Source: Saitoella complicata NRRL Y-17804 (lineage: Eukaryota > Ascomycota > Saitoellomycetes > Saitoellales > Saitoellaceae). Taken from it: 64,000 bases of DNA. The notes beneath the pieces are model-generated. The model saw only the letters and a list, made by a program, of their open reading frames with translations. It was not told the origin of the DNA and did no database searches. Location: assembly GCF_001661265.1 (NCBI RefSeq), contig NW_017567021.1, positions 62,001 through 126,000 on the forward strand, written 5' to 3'. A program made the translations under genes and the position numbers. Below, one piece after another: positions 30,895 to 42,397 of this stretch (the first letter of the stretch is position 1; each line of letters starts with the position of its first letter).

Positions 30895-32183
30895 TCAGAA
30901 CTTCTGGGATTGGATCTTGAGTTGTTGATTGACGAGCTCAAGCTCCTGGGTGAGGTCGTTGATCCGGGTATCGATGTCGTAGGACGTTGACGGTTCGCAG
31001 ATTGTGGAGGGAGTGTGGAAGCCTGTGTCCATTAAAAGGCGTGGGTGGAGGAAAGCGAAGCAGCCGCCGGGCATGACTGGGTTTGGATCTTCGGGGGCGG
31101 ATGTCCAGCCGATATCCTCGCCGCTCAACAAGCGCTGTCGAGCGTCAACAATCTCACGGTCCAATTCCGCAACGATCTCCTTTTGAGTCTTATCCCGATC
31201 ACTGCCCAAGGTGACCATCCTCTTGCCCTCCGCCGTACTCCGCTTCTTAAAAGCCTCTTCCAACCGCGGCGGCTCCTTGCCATCAATTATCTGTTGCACT
31301 CCTCGTGCTTGCATCCCTCACAACCCTTAAATGCGGCGGCAACACCCTCATTTTCCCATCCCCCCTGTGTTCATACGCCCAATGAGGACAATCCAAGACG
31401 AACCCCGCGTCTTCAATGGAAAATCTCGGGAATGTCGCCCCAGCCAAGATGTCGCCATTCAGCGCTTCAGCACCACAACATGGACAGAGAGCGACGTGAC
31501 CGTAGCATTCACCCGTCTCCGCATAACCCCAACAACACTCCAGGGTCCAACCCTCGACACAAGTTCGTTCCATTGATCCCAAAGTCCCTCATCGTGAGCC
31601 CAAAATCAGCCTTCGTAATCCACATCAAACACCAAAACAAACAACCCACTTAGACGCGCAACCGACCTTGAATTCATTCCTCTATAAAGCGCAGCCCCCA
31701 CATAATCCCAATACCGATACCTCGTCTTCATCGAACACCCCTCCTCCGCACAAACCTTGCGAATCGCAGGCACACCCCTTGAACACGGTTCCCAATTGCG
31801 ATCACGGCTCTGCCTAGCTTACCGTTTTATCGCGTCGAGTTCTTCTTGCAGAAGCTGTTTTGGCCGTTTCTCGAGCCCGGTGTTGAGATACCCCCGGGAT
31901 GTATACGTGGGAACATCGCTCCCGGTTTCGGCGGTGGTGGAACGGGTGAACGCTCATCGAGTCCATGCCGTACAACTTTGAAGAGGTGGTCTATTGCATC
32001 TTTGCAACCCACGAAGGATTCGATAATACCATGACCCATTATCCAGCATTCATATACTGGTGTTTTGGTGGGTGTATGCGTTCTCAGATCTCCCAGCTGG
32101 GATTTGTGGGGTGTCCCTTGCATCGGCTGCCAAAAACCTCGAAGACCTGCAGCTGTCGTACAAAGCACCATTAAAACCATCAT
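30895..32183 (-). CDS. Cysteine-rich protein of unknown family (four-exon model)
   Basis: No single frame covers it, but four coding-like blocks join with matching phases: 31892-32183, 31650-31817, 31346-31587 and 30895-31290, giving 365 residues with introns of 74, 62 and 55 bp. Block 1 reads TPVYECWIMGHGIIESFVGCKDAIDHLFKVV with a PVPPPPKPGAMFPR turn. Block 2 has NWEPCSRGVPAIRKVCAEEGC and YRYWDYVGAAL. Block 3 holds dense cysteines (LECCWGYAETGECYG, then LCPCCGAEAL and DCPHWAYEH). Block 4 is IIDGKEPPRLEEAFKKRSTA, EIVAELDREIVDARQRLL, a MPGGCFAFLHP segment and a coiled coil. The CxxC and CPHW groups suggest bound zinc. Acceptors of introns 1 and 2 are weak, so a decayed gene is the alternative. 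Its first ATG lies 11 bp from the DUF2011-like start on the other strand. Confidence 0.45.
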
Positions 32184-32194
32184 ACCCCCTCAAG

Positions 32195-32941
32195 ATGTCC
32201 TTCGGAGGCCAACGAACAACCCGAGCTGAGCTCTTTGCCTCAGACGACGCGGATCACACCGACCACGCCCAGGAGAATGACGCCGAAACCCGCGCCGCAA
32301 TCCTCGCAGCCCTCTCCGCATCCCTTACCCTTCCTCCCGTTGCCAGCGATTCCGTTCCGATCACCACGCCTCCCGCAAACGAGGAGGAGGGTGGTGAAGA
32401 GGTGTTCGAGTTTAATTTGTTCGGTGGTGGAGGCGGGATGAAGATCAAAGTTGCCGACGATGCACCAGTGGAGGAAAAGTGGGTTAGGAGGGAGAGGCCG
32501 ATGTCTTACTATGTCGTTGATCCGTACGTCCTACCCATCACCATCTCAATCGCAATCGATTCTAACTAAACATACAGTTCCGACGAAGTCCGCCGTGCAC
32601 AGATCGAAGCCGCCGCCATCTCCGGCACCCAAATACTCCAGCTCTCCACCCACTCCCTCGAACCCCTCCTCACAAAACCCCGCAAACTCCTCCGCATCTC
32701 TGCTCACACCCGCCGTCCCATCCCCGCGCACCTCCCACCCACCATCACCGCCGCCGAATACGAAGCCGCGAACCCAAGGAGACGGTGGAGACCGAGTAAG
32801 AAGAGGCGAGAGTTTGAGAAGAGGAAGAAGGCTGAAGCAGAGGAGAAGGCTAGGAGAAAGACTGCGAAGGCGGGGAGGGGTGGGGTGAGAGGGGGCCAGG
32901 TTGGTAGTGCGGCGGGGGGGAGGAAGTGGGCTACGGAGTGA
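32195..32941 (+). CDS. DUF2011-like basic nuclear protein
   Basis: Exons 32195-32523 and 32578-32941 (intron 54 bp, donor GTACGT, CTAAC branch) give 230 residues. The first half is acidic and ends in EVFEFNLFGGGGGMKIKVAD. A conserved block RRERPMSYYVVDPSDEVRRAQIEAAAISG spans the splice junction. The last third is Lys/Arg-rich (SKKRREFEKRKKAEAEEKARRK) with a Gly-rich end. The FxLF plus ERPxSYY pattern resembles the fungal DUF2011 family, whose function is unknown; the basic tail suggests a nucleolar or nuclear place. The family name is from memory and moderately certain. Confidence 0.7.
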
Positions 32942-35900
32942 CTGGTGGGACGTGGAGGAAAGGAAAGACAGGAAACAAGGACACATACGGCAGACGATGG
33001 TGATCCCTCGTAACTGGGCTGGGCACCGTTGGATGCCGGGCAATGCGAGGACGGCTCTGCTTCACTTTACTGCTCTTGGGGCGGGCAGCTGCCAGATCCC
33101 ACCGATGGCATCAATCCGAAGAAGCACGCATCATCTGTTAGGCGACTGAGTGTCGAAGGACGTCTCGAGAGTTGTCGATGGCGAGCCAAGTGGAGGGGAA
33201 ATGTTGCAAGGGTATCAAGTCACCTGTGATAGAGTTCACGTGACAAATTGGGTACGCTTCGGCCGTCGTTCTGACGTCGCTGGAGGGATGTCGCGCGATA
33301 GATATTCTTTCATATCCTTTATCAGTCTTAACTTTAGTCTTCGACGCTGTCAATTAATTGAGCTTCAAGCTCGACCGAAATTACTCTTTAGGGCGATAGT
33401 CCCACGCTTGACGTCAGGTTGCGCGCTGCACGTCACGATCATCGTTACAAGGGACCGCAGAGAAAGAAGCCTTATGGTGGCGCGTGGTGTAAAGCTGCCC
33501 CGTTCTGGCTGTGAGTCGACGTCTTCAGCGTTCACAGTAGACCGTTCCAAGGGCTCCGCATGACCGTAGTCCAACAGCTGGTGGTCAACTCTTCACCTCC
33601 GACATGTTCTCTTCAAACGTCAGAGAATAAAAGAGATTATCGAAGATCCGCCAAGGCGTTAACTTTCAATTCAATCTCTTCATATGAATTAAGGCGGGGA
33701 TCTCGGTGCCTTACCGGTACCATCGATGGACGAGAAGCGATATGATGTCGTGATCTACAGTTGTCTTAACGGCTGATGAAGTCAATTTGAAGGATGAATG
33801 CGCCGGATTGGGCAGTGTTGTATCGACGTAAGGTGTTATGAATGGTAATCCCACGAGTGGTAGAATAGTTCGACGAGACGTTGGGGCGGTCTTCGCCGTT
33901 CGTGAGGGAGTAGTGTGGTTGCCGCCGTGCTCGTAGTCACTGTGACCTCAACCTACATACTAGTATGCCCCCGGTATGATGGAGCATACGTGTCAATCAC
34001 CACGTAACTCTGGGGCAAACAACGTCCCTACCGGATCAAGTAACCGCGGAGAACCCTGACCGTCATACGTGTAGCGTGCGTTACATGGGGTGTGATGTAA
34101 TTCCCCGTCAACGCCCCCACGTTCAAGACCCTTTGTCTACGAACTCGTCTGCGCTTACTGCTCAGGGTGCTGCTGTTTCGAACCTCCAAAGCGTGCTCAT
34201 GCTCTGACGCAACTTCTCCCGCTACGAACTGTCAGACGTGAGCAAGTTACGTCAACATCCCTCCATGCGCCGCATACACCCAACCCCGACACAAAGTACG
34301 GTTGGCTTACTGTGAACCCTGTGACGAAATGAACTGTCATATGTGTCGGGCAAGGGACAATCGATAACCAAAAGGAACACCATGACCTCGTGACAGAAAT
34401 CCCTCAAACCGCAACCGCAACCGAAACCGAGGCGATGACATCCGTACCCGAGCAGGCAAAGCCAGAGCCAGCGCCGGTGTCAGTTCGCCTCCCACAAACC
34501 CTCGCGGCTTCGTCCGTGGACAGGGAGAGCGATCACCAGATCAACGAGACAATATCCAGTCGTGGCCATGACGCGAGATATCACGCAACGGCTGAGCGAG
34601 CACCTTGATGGCCTGCGCGCGTGATGGGTGGCCAGTCCGCGTCTGGTCTGACGATGGAACCCTTCTGGTGGGGGAGGGGTGATCGGATACACACCCGGCT
34701 GGTTGCGCACGGTCTGGAGCAGCTGGCGATATGAGTTGTTGCGGGGTTGGTGTCCCTCGATATGAGATAAGCCGACGATAAGCCCCCATTCCAGGCCCCG
34801 TGGCGTGATCCTAGATGAGAGTAAATCTTGGATGAATGCGTGGAGTGTTGGAGATCTGACAGCACACGGTGTTGGAAATCATGCACTACCGTTCTGTACT
34901 GTATGGATTTCAACACGATGGAGGAGCGATCCGAGCGCTCGTATCGGATCTAGATCTGGCGCGGAAGCAGACACCCCCCAGCGCAGCCCTCTGTCCCCCT
35001 CCCCCCGCGTTGGCCACGTCAAAACAGGGAGGGAGCTCACGTATATTTCGAGCAAAACGACCCAAAACCCTGCATTCCTCCCCAACCAATCGATAGGATG
35101 AAGCTCCATATATCTCCGACTACATCCAGCTAAGTGTATATTGCGTAGAAGCTTATGAGCGGTAGCTTCATCTTGGCTCATCCATCGATAGTGCGCGAGG
35201 TGTACATGGCTTGTTGCGCTGCGGACGCATCGAGATTAGGCTGCATGCACACCAAACCCTGCATCCGGCCATGGATTTAGTTCGGAGCAGACCCCAATCG
35301 ACCGAAATACGGTCGAGGTACGGCTCGAGTTGGTGGATGCTTGGCTCTCAAACTTGCTCGAGTCCTCGGAAGCTGGCAGTTGGGTGAGGGGGGGGGGGAG
35401 GCATGTACATACGGCGGCGCTATTTTAAGGGAGATCGAGGCATTGATGGGGATCGCGACACGTCAGATTTAAACATTTAACGAGGTATGGGATTCAGGGT
35501 TCATGGTAGGAATTGTGGAGTGTGTGTAATAGAAGATCTTCGAGAACGGAGCGGAGGTACGCGGGTATACCGGCACCTCAAGCCCTTCATTTCGGGCTTT
35601 GGGGGAGATGGATCCGGAGGGGGAAGGGAGAGACAGTGTTCAGAGCCGGGTAACCTGAACGAAATATACATACAGGGAACGGATATATGTACACAGAGAC
35701 GGATGAATACGGGTGATACGTTCCTGGACAGAAGGGCGCTGGACATACCGCATTGCGTGCGTGCTGCGTGCCCGGGCCCGGGGGTCCGTAGCTAGAGCCC
35801 GGGGATACTGGCCCTCTCCGGGGTTCAATTGGCTCAGGGTCGGTATCTGATTGCGCAAGAGCTACAGCCATAGCCATAGCTACAGCAGCTCGACACCGGC

Positions 35901-36694
35901 GCGTTTGGAAGCTCGCACCACTCGCAGACGAGATTTGTCAGCTTTCCGTAGCTCATAGGACAGGCAGTATGAAGGGCTGGGTAGACTAATGGCCCGTTGC
36001 AAGCCTTAAAATTATTTTGGTCCGTAGTGTGCCCATATCGATAAGCAGGTGTCGGTCTAATCCATTAGCGTACGAGGGAGGGCTCCAGGAGTCCGGGATT
36101 GGCCTTGGAGCTCCTGCGCGCGACTGCGCCCTGCCCCTACCGCCAATCCCAAGCCATAGCCAATGAGGCGAATTCGAAGGCCACTACAGTTATGGAATGG
36201 ATGACGACCGCAACTGCCGTATGTAATTTGACAGGTGATGGTGTTGCAGCAGCGCACCAGCGGAGCAGATGAAGCAGTAGGATTTCGTAAGCATAGCATG
36301 GCCCGGGTGACGTTGGGGGCTATCCACGAACGGAAGGATCACCCAAGACAAACAGCAGCAGGGAGGAGTCTCGCGTTGCGTTGCGTTGCCACCCACTCAC
36401 TTCCTTGCCAATCACTGCGCACGCAAGTCCTCCCTGCGCTTGGGGGTGTTAGTTGAGAAGCCGAGACACAGGAGCGCGCTACCCCCGTTGCAGCCTAGAC
36501 GGCGACCGGACGACACTACTGCCCGCCCTCCAAGCTCACCACCTGCCATTACGGCCTCGAATATAAACCCCCAGGGAAGTCGCCCACCACCAGACCGTCC
36601 AACAGCCAAGCAGCATACACCCGTACTTGGTGTGCTGACAACACAATATATACCTTACGACACACATTCTTACGAAACACACGTAACGAACACA
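32942..36694. other. 3.75-kb gene-free region upstream of SFP1
   Basis: The longest stretch without a supported gene. Frames on both strands are short, overlapping and without motifs. It contains a G10 run at about 35389-35398, a short near-palindrome at 35859-35893 (GAGCTACAGC and its partial copies), several CACGT/ACGTGT motifs around 34000-34070, and an A/C-rich leader just before the SFP1 ATG. It probably holds the SFP1 promoter and a long 5' UTR. A non-coding RNA or an unrecognisable transposon relic cannot be excluded. Confidence 0.45.
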
Positions 36695-38068
36695 ATGCCT
36701 GCACCCATTACTATGCAGCGTAAGGAGAGCTTCTCGTGGGACTCTTCGAGGTTCGGCACTTCCTGGAAGGAGGAGGTTGCCAGGTGGGAGGATGACGTTG
36801 CTAGGTAGGCATCACCATACTCTCCTGCGCTGTGCTGCTGTTCCGTCGCCGCATTCACGCCGAGTTTACATCCTCGATTGAATTGAGGTGTGCTCGAGGT
36901 GCATGCAATGTGACAGTCACACACTGCAGTAGCCAATTCCTCCATGGAGTCAGCTGCTTACATAGCGTTCAATAGCTTTACTACCCCATACTCTGACTTC
37001 GACACCGCCACGTCGGCATCATACCTCCCCAAGCTCGAGGCCACTTTCTGCCGTGACTTCTCCTGCTGCGGCAAGACCCTCTCCGACCTCCACGACCTCC
37101 TCCAACACTACGAAGAGCAGCACGTCCGCTTCGAGGATGACATCACTGCCACTTCTCAGGTTACCTTGGCACAGACTGCCGGTATCCCCGATGAGGCCGC
37201 TACCTCCCGTGCTCGTGGTGAGCGTGCACCCGATGTGAGGATGTTGAAGCGTAGGGCTATGTTGCGCTTGGATGACATGTACAACACCTCTGCTTCCCAG
37301 CCTCCTTCGTCTGCGTCTTCCGAGACTGCGTCCAATGTTGACGACTACGATGATATTGCCTTCGATACCTCTATCCTCTCCGCTCCTCGTCCTGCAAAGA
37401 GGCCGTACATGAAGTCTCCTTCCACCCCTGGTGTCGAGGATGTCTTCCTTCCTTTCTCCGCTATCTCCACCGCCGCTACCTCTCCTGCCTCTTCCGCTCC
37501 TCACACCCCCGTCATGGGCCACATCCAGCCTATGCTCGGTTTCGAGGACGCTTACCTGTCTGGCAAGAAGAACGCCGTCCGCAGCATGATCCCCCCTCGC
37601 TCCCCTCCCCCGATGGTCATCGACCACCCCGGCTCCACCCTCGTCGTCGACAAGCCCTACAAATGCAAAGTCCCGGGCTGCGACAAAGCCTACAAAAATC
37701 AAAACGGCCTCAAATACCACAAACTTCACGGCCACTGCAACAGCAACAACCCCCTCCAAACCTCTCCTCCCCCGGTTAACACCAACGCCGCCACCGTCCT
37801 CGGCGAGGGTGGACTCCCTGCGCTCCCGGCTTCTCTCACGACCCATATCGCGGTTGAGAAGCCGTACAGGTGTGAGCTTTGTTGCAAGAGGTATAAGAAT
37901 CTTAATGGATTAAAGTACCACCGTGCGCATTCTCATTTGGGTGTTGCGGCGCCTGGTGCGACGGGTGCTGGTGTTGCTGTTGGGCAGATGCCAACGATGG
38001 CTGGTGGGCTTGGTGCTGGTGTTGGTGTCGTTTCCATTTTTGGAAATGGGACTGCGCCGGTGATGTAA
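36695..38068 (+). CDS. SFP1: Sfp1-type C2H2 zinc-finger transcription factor
   Basis: Model: exon 1 36695-36804 and exon 2 36976-38068 (intron 171 bp, the longest here), 400 residues. Exon 1 encodes MPAPITMQRKESFSWDSSRF and a WKEEVARWEDDV helix. Exon 2 carries an N-terminal finger-like CRDFSCCGKTLSDLHDLLQH (about 62-90). It also has two strong C2H2 fingers, CKVPGCDKAYKNQNGLKYHKLH (split C2H2 at about 262-295) and CELCCKRYKNLNGLKYHRAH (about 332-357). The KAYKNQNGLKYH and KRYKNLNGLKYH cores mark the Sfp1 family, which drives ribosomal protein and ribosome-biogenesis genes under TOR and nutrient control and affects cell size. An alternative is translation from an ATG at 36944 without exon 1. 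Exon 2 has strong C-ending codon bias. Confidence 0.88.
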
Positions 38069-40177
38069 GCTCCAGTCATACACGAAAAATGAGTGAGGTG
38101 AAGGCGAAGTTAATGGATGTTGTTGACGCACACACAAAAAGGGTCACGGGTTATGACCACACTTCGGGGGGACGGCAAATGCGGGTATGATATATGGACA
38201 CTTGCTTCGGACATGCTTTCTTGGTTTTTTTTTCTTCTTCTTTACACGGTACATGATATTGGGGCGTTTTCTTTGACTTTACAACTTTCTTGGTCAGGTT
38301 GGCCTCGGGCTTCTAGACTGGAAGGTTACTGGGCGCTTGTCTTTTTTGTTTTCTTTTTCTTCGAGGGTTACTATACACTCGTTCTTACTTAGAGGTTATT
38401 GGGAAAAAGCACTCGGAGGTGAGGTGGGGGAGGATACTGGAGGGGATGCCATCGACTGGAGATAGGGTCGGGCATCCCGTTTAAAAAGCTTTTGTGTTCG
38501 TTGGTATGGTATTGGATAGCGGTTTTGCTCTCTCAAAAAAGTTCTGATGGCTTTATCTTCCCTCTCCTCTTCCTTCTCTCACTTCTCATTTTCTTGACGA
38601 CCTGACTTTCGAGGCCGAGGTAAGCACCGCTTGCATGTATGCGCAACGCTGGTTGCAGTCGCACACGTAAGCAAGGAACGCCACATATCTACCACATTTT
38701 GTCTAAGAGCGTCTCATCAAATTAATTGCCTGGGATGGGATGTGAGAGGAGGCTATACTTGGGCGGACGTTCGGGCCGAGGAGAAGGGTTGTTTCCGGGT
38801 GTCCGGTGGGAGTGATGATGAGGGCTCGAGTAAGCAATGTCTAAGGGGATGAGGTGGCGCGCTTGTTGGATACGGCGGACATGTGAAAGCTTGGAACACA
38901 TTGTGGTGGCTTTGCAACTGATGGTGTCAGCAGTTCTTTATTGGTTGGACGATGTTGTACGAGGGCGAGGGCTGCTACATTCCCGCGGTCTTCTAGTGTA
39001 AGGTTTAGGCTGGAAGCCGTAGCCCTTCGACCGCGGAGCGCAACCGCGGCTGTGAAGCTCAGGACCCTTGTGCAATTTCTGGTTTTGTAGATCGACACTA
39101 CCCGTGGGTCCCCGAGGAATCTTCTTCGAAGATGACCGCGGATCTCTATAAATCCTCCCATGTCAACAAACAGATTTGGCAGCACGACACGACAAGGTAT
39201 ACCAAACAATTGCCCAACTATTCTTGGGCATTGCTTGCGCTTTGACATTCGACACGAGCTCGAGCCCCTTCGCGGTCGGTGATCCTTGAACAAACACAAA
39301 CACACAAGCACGTTTCGTTACGATTCGTGTTCCCTCCTCGTGCAAGCCTAGTTGCCAAGTTGACACTCCCATCCTCTCCTCCCACTTTCACCTCCCCTCC
39401 CACAAACCCACCACCATCTTGAGTCGTCTGTCTCGTCTCGGCCTCTCGAAATACCTCTTACTTAATCGATCGCCTATGATTTTTGGACTCGGCCGAATCT
39501 CGGCCTTCGGTGTGTCGCGCTGTCGGTTCAGGGTCTCGCCATCCACGTGCATCCGCAGCTTAGGTATAGTCGAGTTCTAAAGTCATGCGAATCACGTGTA
39601 GCGCGCATGTGCTCGAAAAAATGTAGAAACGTCGAAACAAAAAACCCTTCATACTCGACAACCAAGGACCTAGGGGACCAGGACGCGTCATCATATCGAG
39701 TACTAAGGGTTTTTGTTCTCGGGGTCTACAACTTTTCCCCCGCACATGCGCGCTACACGTGATTCGCATGACTTTAGAACTCGACTATAACATAGACTTT
39801 GGGCTAGCCTAGTTCGGGATGTGGGACGAGACGGAAGGGCGTAGGGAGCCGGAGGTAGGAGAGTTGGGCGAGAGTGTAAGGTATGGGAGGACGTCATCTG
39901 AGCTTGGTCATTGATTTACGTGAGATTCCCTTTGGATGCGGTTTGGAAGTGGGTCATGAGCGCTAGCAGGTTATGTCGATATTATTAACGTTACGGCTCC
40001 CAGGTGTATGCTATTGAACATTGCGCTCCGTGAGAAATAAAAAAGAGACATAGGTTCCCTTGTGGTAGACTTCATCATGCTGCCAGTCCCGTTGAGGCCT
40101 CCCCCCTTGCAATATCCTCTGGTATATCCTCTACCCTCCCCGGGCCTCTTCACCAACCCGCACCCTTCCGCCCACCC
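38069..40177. other. 2.1-kb intergenic region, convergent, with MITE-like repeat
   Basis: Starts with a T-rich 3' UTR of SFP1 (poly-T near 38225-38240). A 156-codon minus frame at 38841-39311 has no recognisable motif. The inverted-repeat element lies at 39565-39789. No supported gene. Confidence 0.45.
39565..39789. repeat. 225-bp inverted-repeat element (MITE-like)
   Basis: The outer arms, 39565-39612 and 39742-39789, are perfect inverted copies of 48 bp that begin TATAGTCGAGTTCTAAAG. The inner parts (to about 39659 and from about 39693) remain similar but diverged, sharing AACAAAAA and ACCCTT/TACTCGA blocks, leaving a loop of about 35 bp. No open frame of its own. TATA at both ends would fit a TA target duplication next to a TAGTC terminus, as in Tc1/mariner-derived MITEs, but the duplication cannot be separated from the repeat. 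It could also act as a hairpin-forming terminator or small-RNA source. Confidence 0.7.
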
Positions 40178-41198
40178 TCACAACTTCAACTCCCCCTTGT
40201 AACCCCCCATCCCCTGAAAACACGCCTTCAACGGCGTAACACTAACCATCCCCTCACACAGCGCCCACTCATCACTCCCCACGTCCTCGTTCTTGAGTTT
40301 GAACCAGTCGAATTTGGGTTTGAATACCCACGCTTCACCTCCCTCGCGGTTTCCATCAGGGGTGGTCGTCTCGCCTTCGCGGATTTCCTCTTCTTTCTGA
40401 TCAGCGGACGCAGCAGGGTCAGAGGTACCGACGGTGGTAGAAGGTGCGACGGGAGCAAAGGCGGGTGATGACCAGCGATTTTGGTGGATGTGTGTCCAGT
40501 GACACTTCATCCCCTGAACTTTGTCGAGCAACTTATCGACTAACGGCACATTCACCGTAACCAAATCAATCTCCCCACTTCTCACCTCCGGGCTCAGGTG
40601 CTCCTCCCACAACTTTCTCACCAACTTCGTCGTCAGCTCTGACGCAGCGTGCGCGTGTTCGCCCCTATGCGGCCGATCCCGAAAGAGAGCATATGAGATT
40701 CCGACCGCGGGAATACCGTTGAGCGCGGCCTCGAGTGCGCCTCCGACGGTGCCGGAGGCCATGATGAATACGGCGGATGAGTTTCGGCCGAAGTTGGGGC
40801 CGGAGAGGACGAGGTCGACGGGGCCTTTTTGGGGGAAGAGGGAGTGAATTCCTATGCTTGCGCAGGTTGCTGGGGTTCCTACGGGTTTTTGTTAGCTTTC
40901 CAATTGATCTGCTGAACGAAGCGCTCGCTATACCGTCAAGGAGTACCCAATCATCCTCGCTTTGTCGGGTTTGGTGGATCGTTCCTTCACCTCCAACTTC
41001 GCTGCTCGGGGTGTAGTATGTCGCCCGCACCGTATCTGCCAACAAAAACGCCTTCCCGATCCAACTCTTCTGACTCGAAGGCAACGCGACCGAGATCTCC
41101 CAGTCTGTGTTCGCCTTTAATGACTCCACCAGGCCGTGGACGAAGGGTGAGTGGGCGGCGGAGGGTGGGCCGTCATCGTTGGTGATGAGAACGTGCAT
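40178..41198 (-). CDS. SurE-type 5'/3'-nucleotidase (acid phosphatase)
   Basis: Exons 40934-41198 and 40178-40878 (intron 55 bp, CTAAC branch) give 321 residues. The N-terminal MHVLITNDDGPPS holds the metal-binding Asp pair; SSQKSWIGKAF follows. After the splice come GIHSLFPQKGPVDLVLSGPNFGRN and SGTVGGALEAALNGIPAVGIS, then LVTVNVPL. These are the standard SurE fold blocks; SurE enzymes remove phosphate from nucleoside monophosphates using a divalent metal. In yeast PBY1 this domain is fused to a tubulin-tyrosine-ligase-like domain; here the protein ends after SurE with a FDWFKLKNEDVGSDEWAL segment and VSVTPLKACF. An acidic, Thr-rich insertion lies around residues 225-265. Confidence 0.88.
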
Positions 41199-41624
41199 TT
41201 TTGTAAATGTATCGAAGAGGTGCAGGGGGCGGTAATGGGGATGGAGGAGGAGTACGATGGGAGTATTTGCGGGGTTGGATATCGATGCGTCGGTGGCTCA
41301 TGCATGCCGTTTGCAGGCTACCGAGATGAGCATAGGTATCCATCATGGGAAAACCAGCAGTTGAGAATTATTTCCAATTGAAGCCCTTTCCTATTGATCA
41401 TAAAACTACGAACACCTCGTGTCTTCTTCTTAGGAGGTGTGGGACGCTGCAATCAATGTATTCCCAAGCTTTCGCGGTTGGGCCCCGAATTCAATCCTGT
41501 GTGGCTGGTGAGCCCGAACTGCGCCTCACGTACGCTGCGACACAAACAACCGTGCGAATGATCGAAATCATCTCCAGTTCGCTGCTTTCACCTTACGATC
41601 TCCTTTCAGAGACAGCCAGCCACG
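41199..41624. other. Divergent intergenic region
   Basis: Between the SurE gene (-) and the CENP-H-like gene (+). No coding signal seen. Confidence 0.35.
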
Positions 41625-42397
41625 ATGTCTACTCTTGATTCGATTACCAATGTCTGTCATGAGATTTTGCCGAGCGTGGCGAGCTACACAGTTGGTTTCG
41701 CACATTTCCGTCCGGAATCTGAAGGGGGGTTCTCGGAGAAGGAGCGCGTTGTTCTCGAGTTGCTTGAACGACTTGATTCGCTTCGTGAAGAGGCGCGAGC
41801 ATTGGTTTCCGCTGATTCACAAACACAAGGTACGTCCCTCTGCCTGCCCTTCTCCACTCTGCAGTTGGCTGACCCCCGATGTTAGATACCGAGACCGCTG
41901 AATCCGAAGCAGCAACGAGTCTCTTCCCTCACCTCGTCGCAACCCAAACCACAATCGCAAACCCGATCCTACGTGCAATCCACTCTCCATCGAACCCCGC
42001 CCTCCGCACCGCCTCCACCTCCTCCACCAAAGCACAAGCAACACCACAAGACACCGCCCTTCTCTCCCTCCTCCAACACCGCGACCGCGTGGGTTCGACC
42101 TTGCTGCACACAATCAACACACAAAGGGATCTTACCAACGAGCTCTCCGCCCTCGAACTCCGCTCCCTCGCCCAACTATCCCAAAACCGCACACTCGTCG
42201 CACGAATCCACGACCTCACCTCTCAACAAAACCACAACGAAGATGACGCAGAAGGAGATAGGGAGTTGAGGAGTGCGAGTGAGAGGGTTGGGGTTGTGAG
42301 GAGTGCGCTTAGGGGGTTGGTGCTTGAGAGTGGGGTGGATTGGGTTGGGGAGGAGGGGTTGAGGGGGGTTATGTTGGGGATTGAGGAGGATGAGTGA
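41625..42397 (+). CDS. Kinetochore CENP-H/Mcm16/Fta3-like protein
   Basis: Exons 41625-41829 and 41886-42397 (intron 56 bp, donor GTACGT) give 238 residues. The protein is almost wholly helical: EKERVVLELLERLDSLREEA, RDLTNELSALELRSLAQLSQN, then a loop with NEDDAEGDRELR. It ends in VVRSALRGLVLESGVDWVGEEGLRGVML. The ending (LxxLxLESGxDWxxxxxLxxLxL) is what I remember for fungal CENP-H family proteins of the inner kinetochore CCAN/Ctf19 complex. The rest is too variable to confirm. Codon use shifts from C-ending to G-ending through exon 2. An alternative is another CCAN coiled-coil subunit such as Nkp2/Cnl2. Confidence 0.5.

Noticed and set aside
34480-35181. Several overlapping 70-110-codon frames on both strands
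   Set aside because: Mutually overlapping, without conserved patterns or splice-linked extensions; typical of non-coding GC-moderate DNA.
37019-37846. 275-codon minus-strand frame opposite SFP1
   Set aside because: Shadow of a codon-biased zinc-finger gene; Gly/Val/Arg-rich without motif.
38841-39311. 156-codon minus-strand frame in the SFP1-SurE gap
   Set aside because: Composition is not distinctive and no family block is seen; kept as unannotated intergenic sequence.
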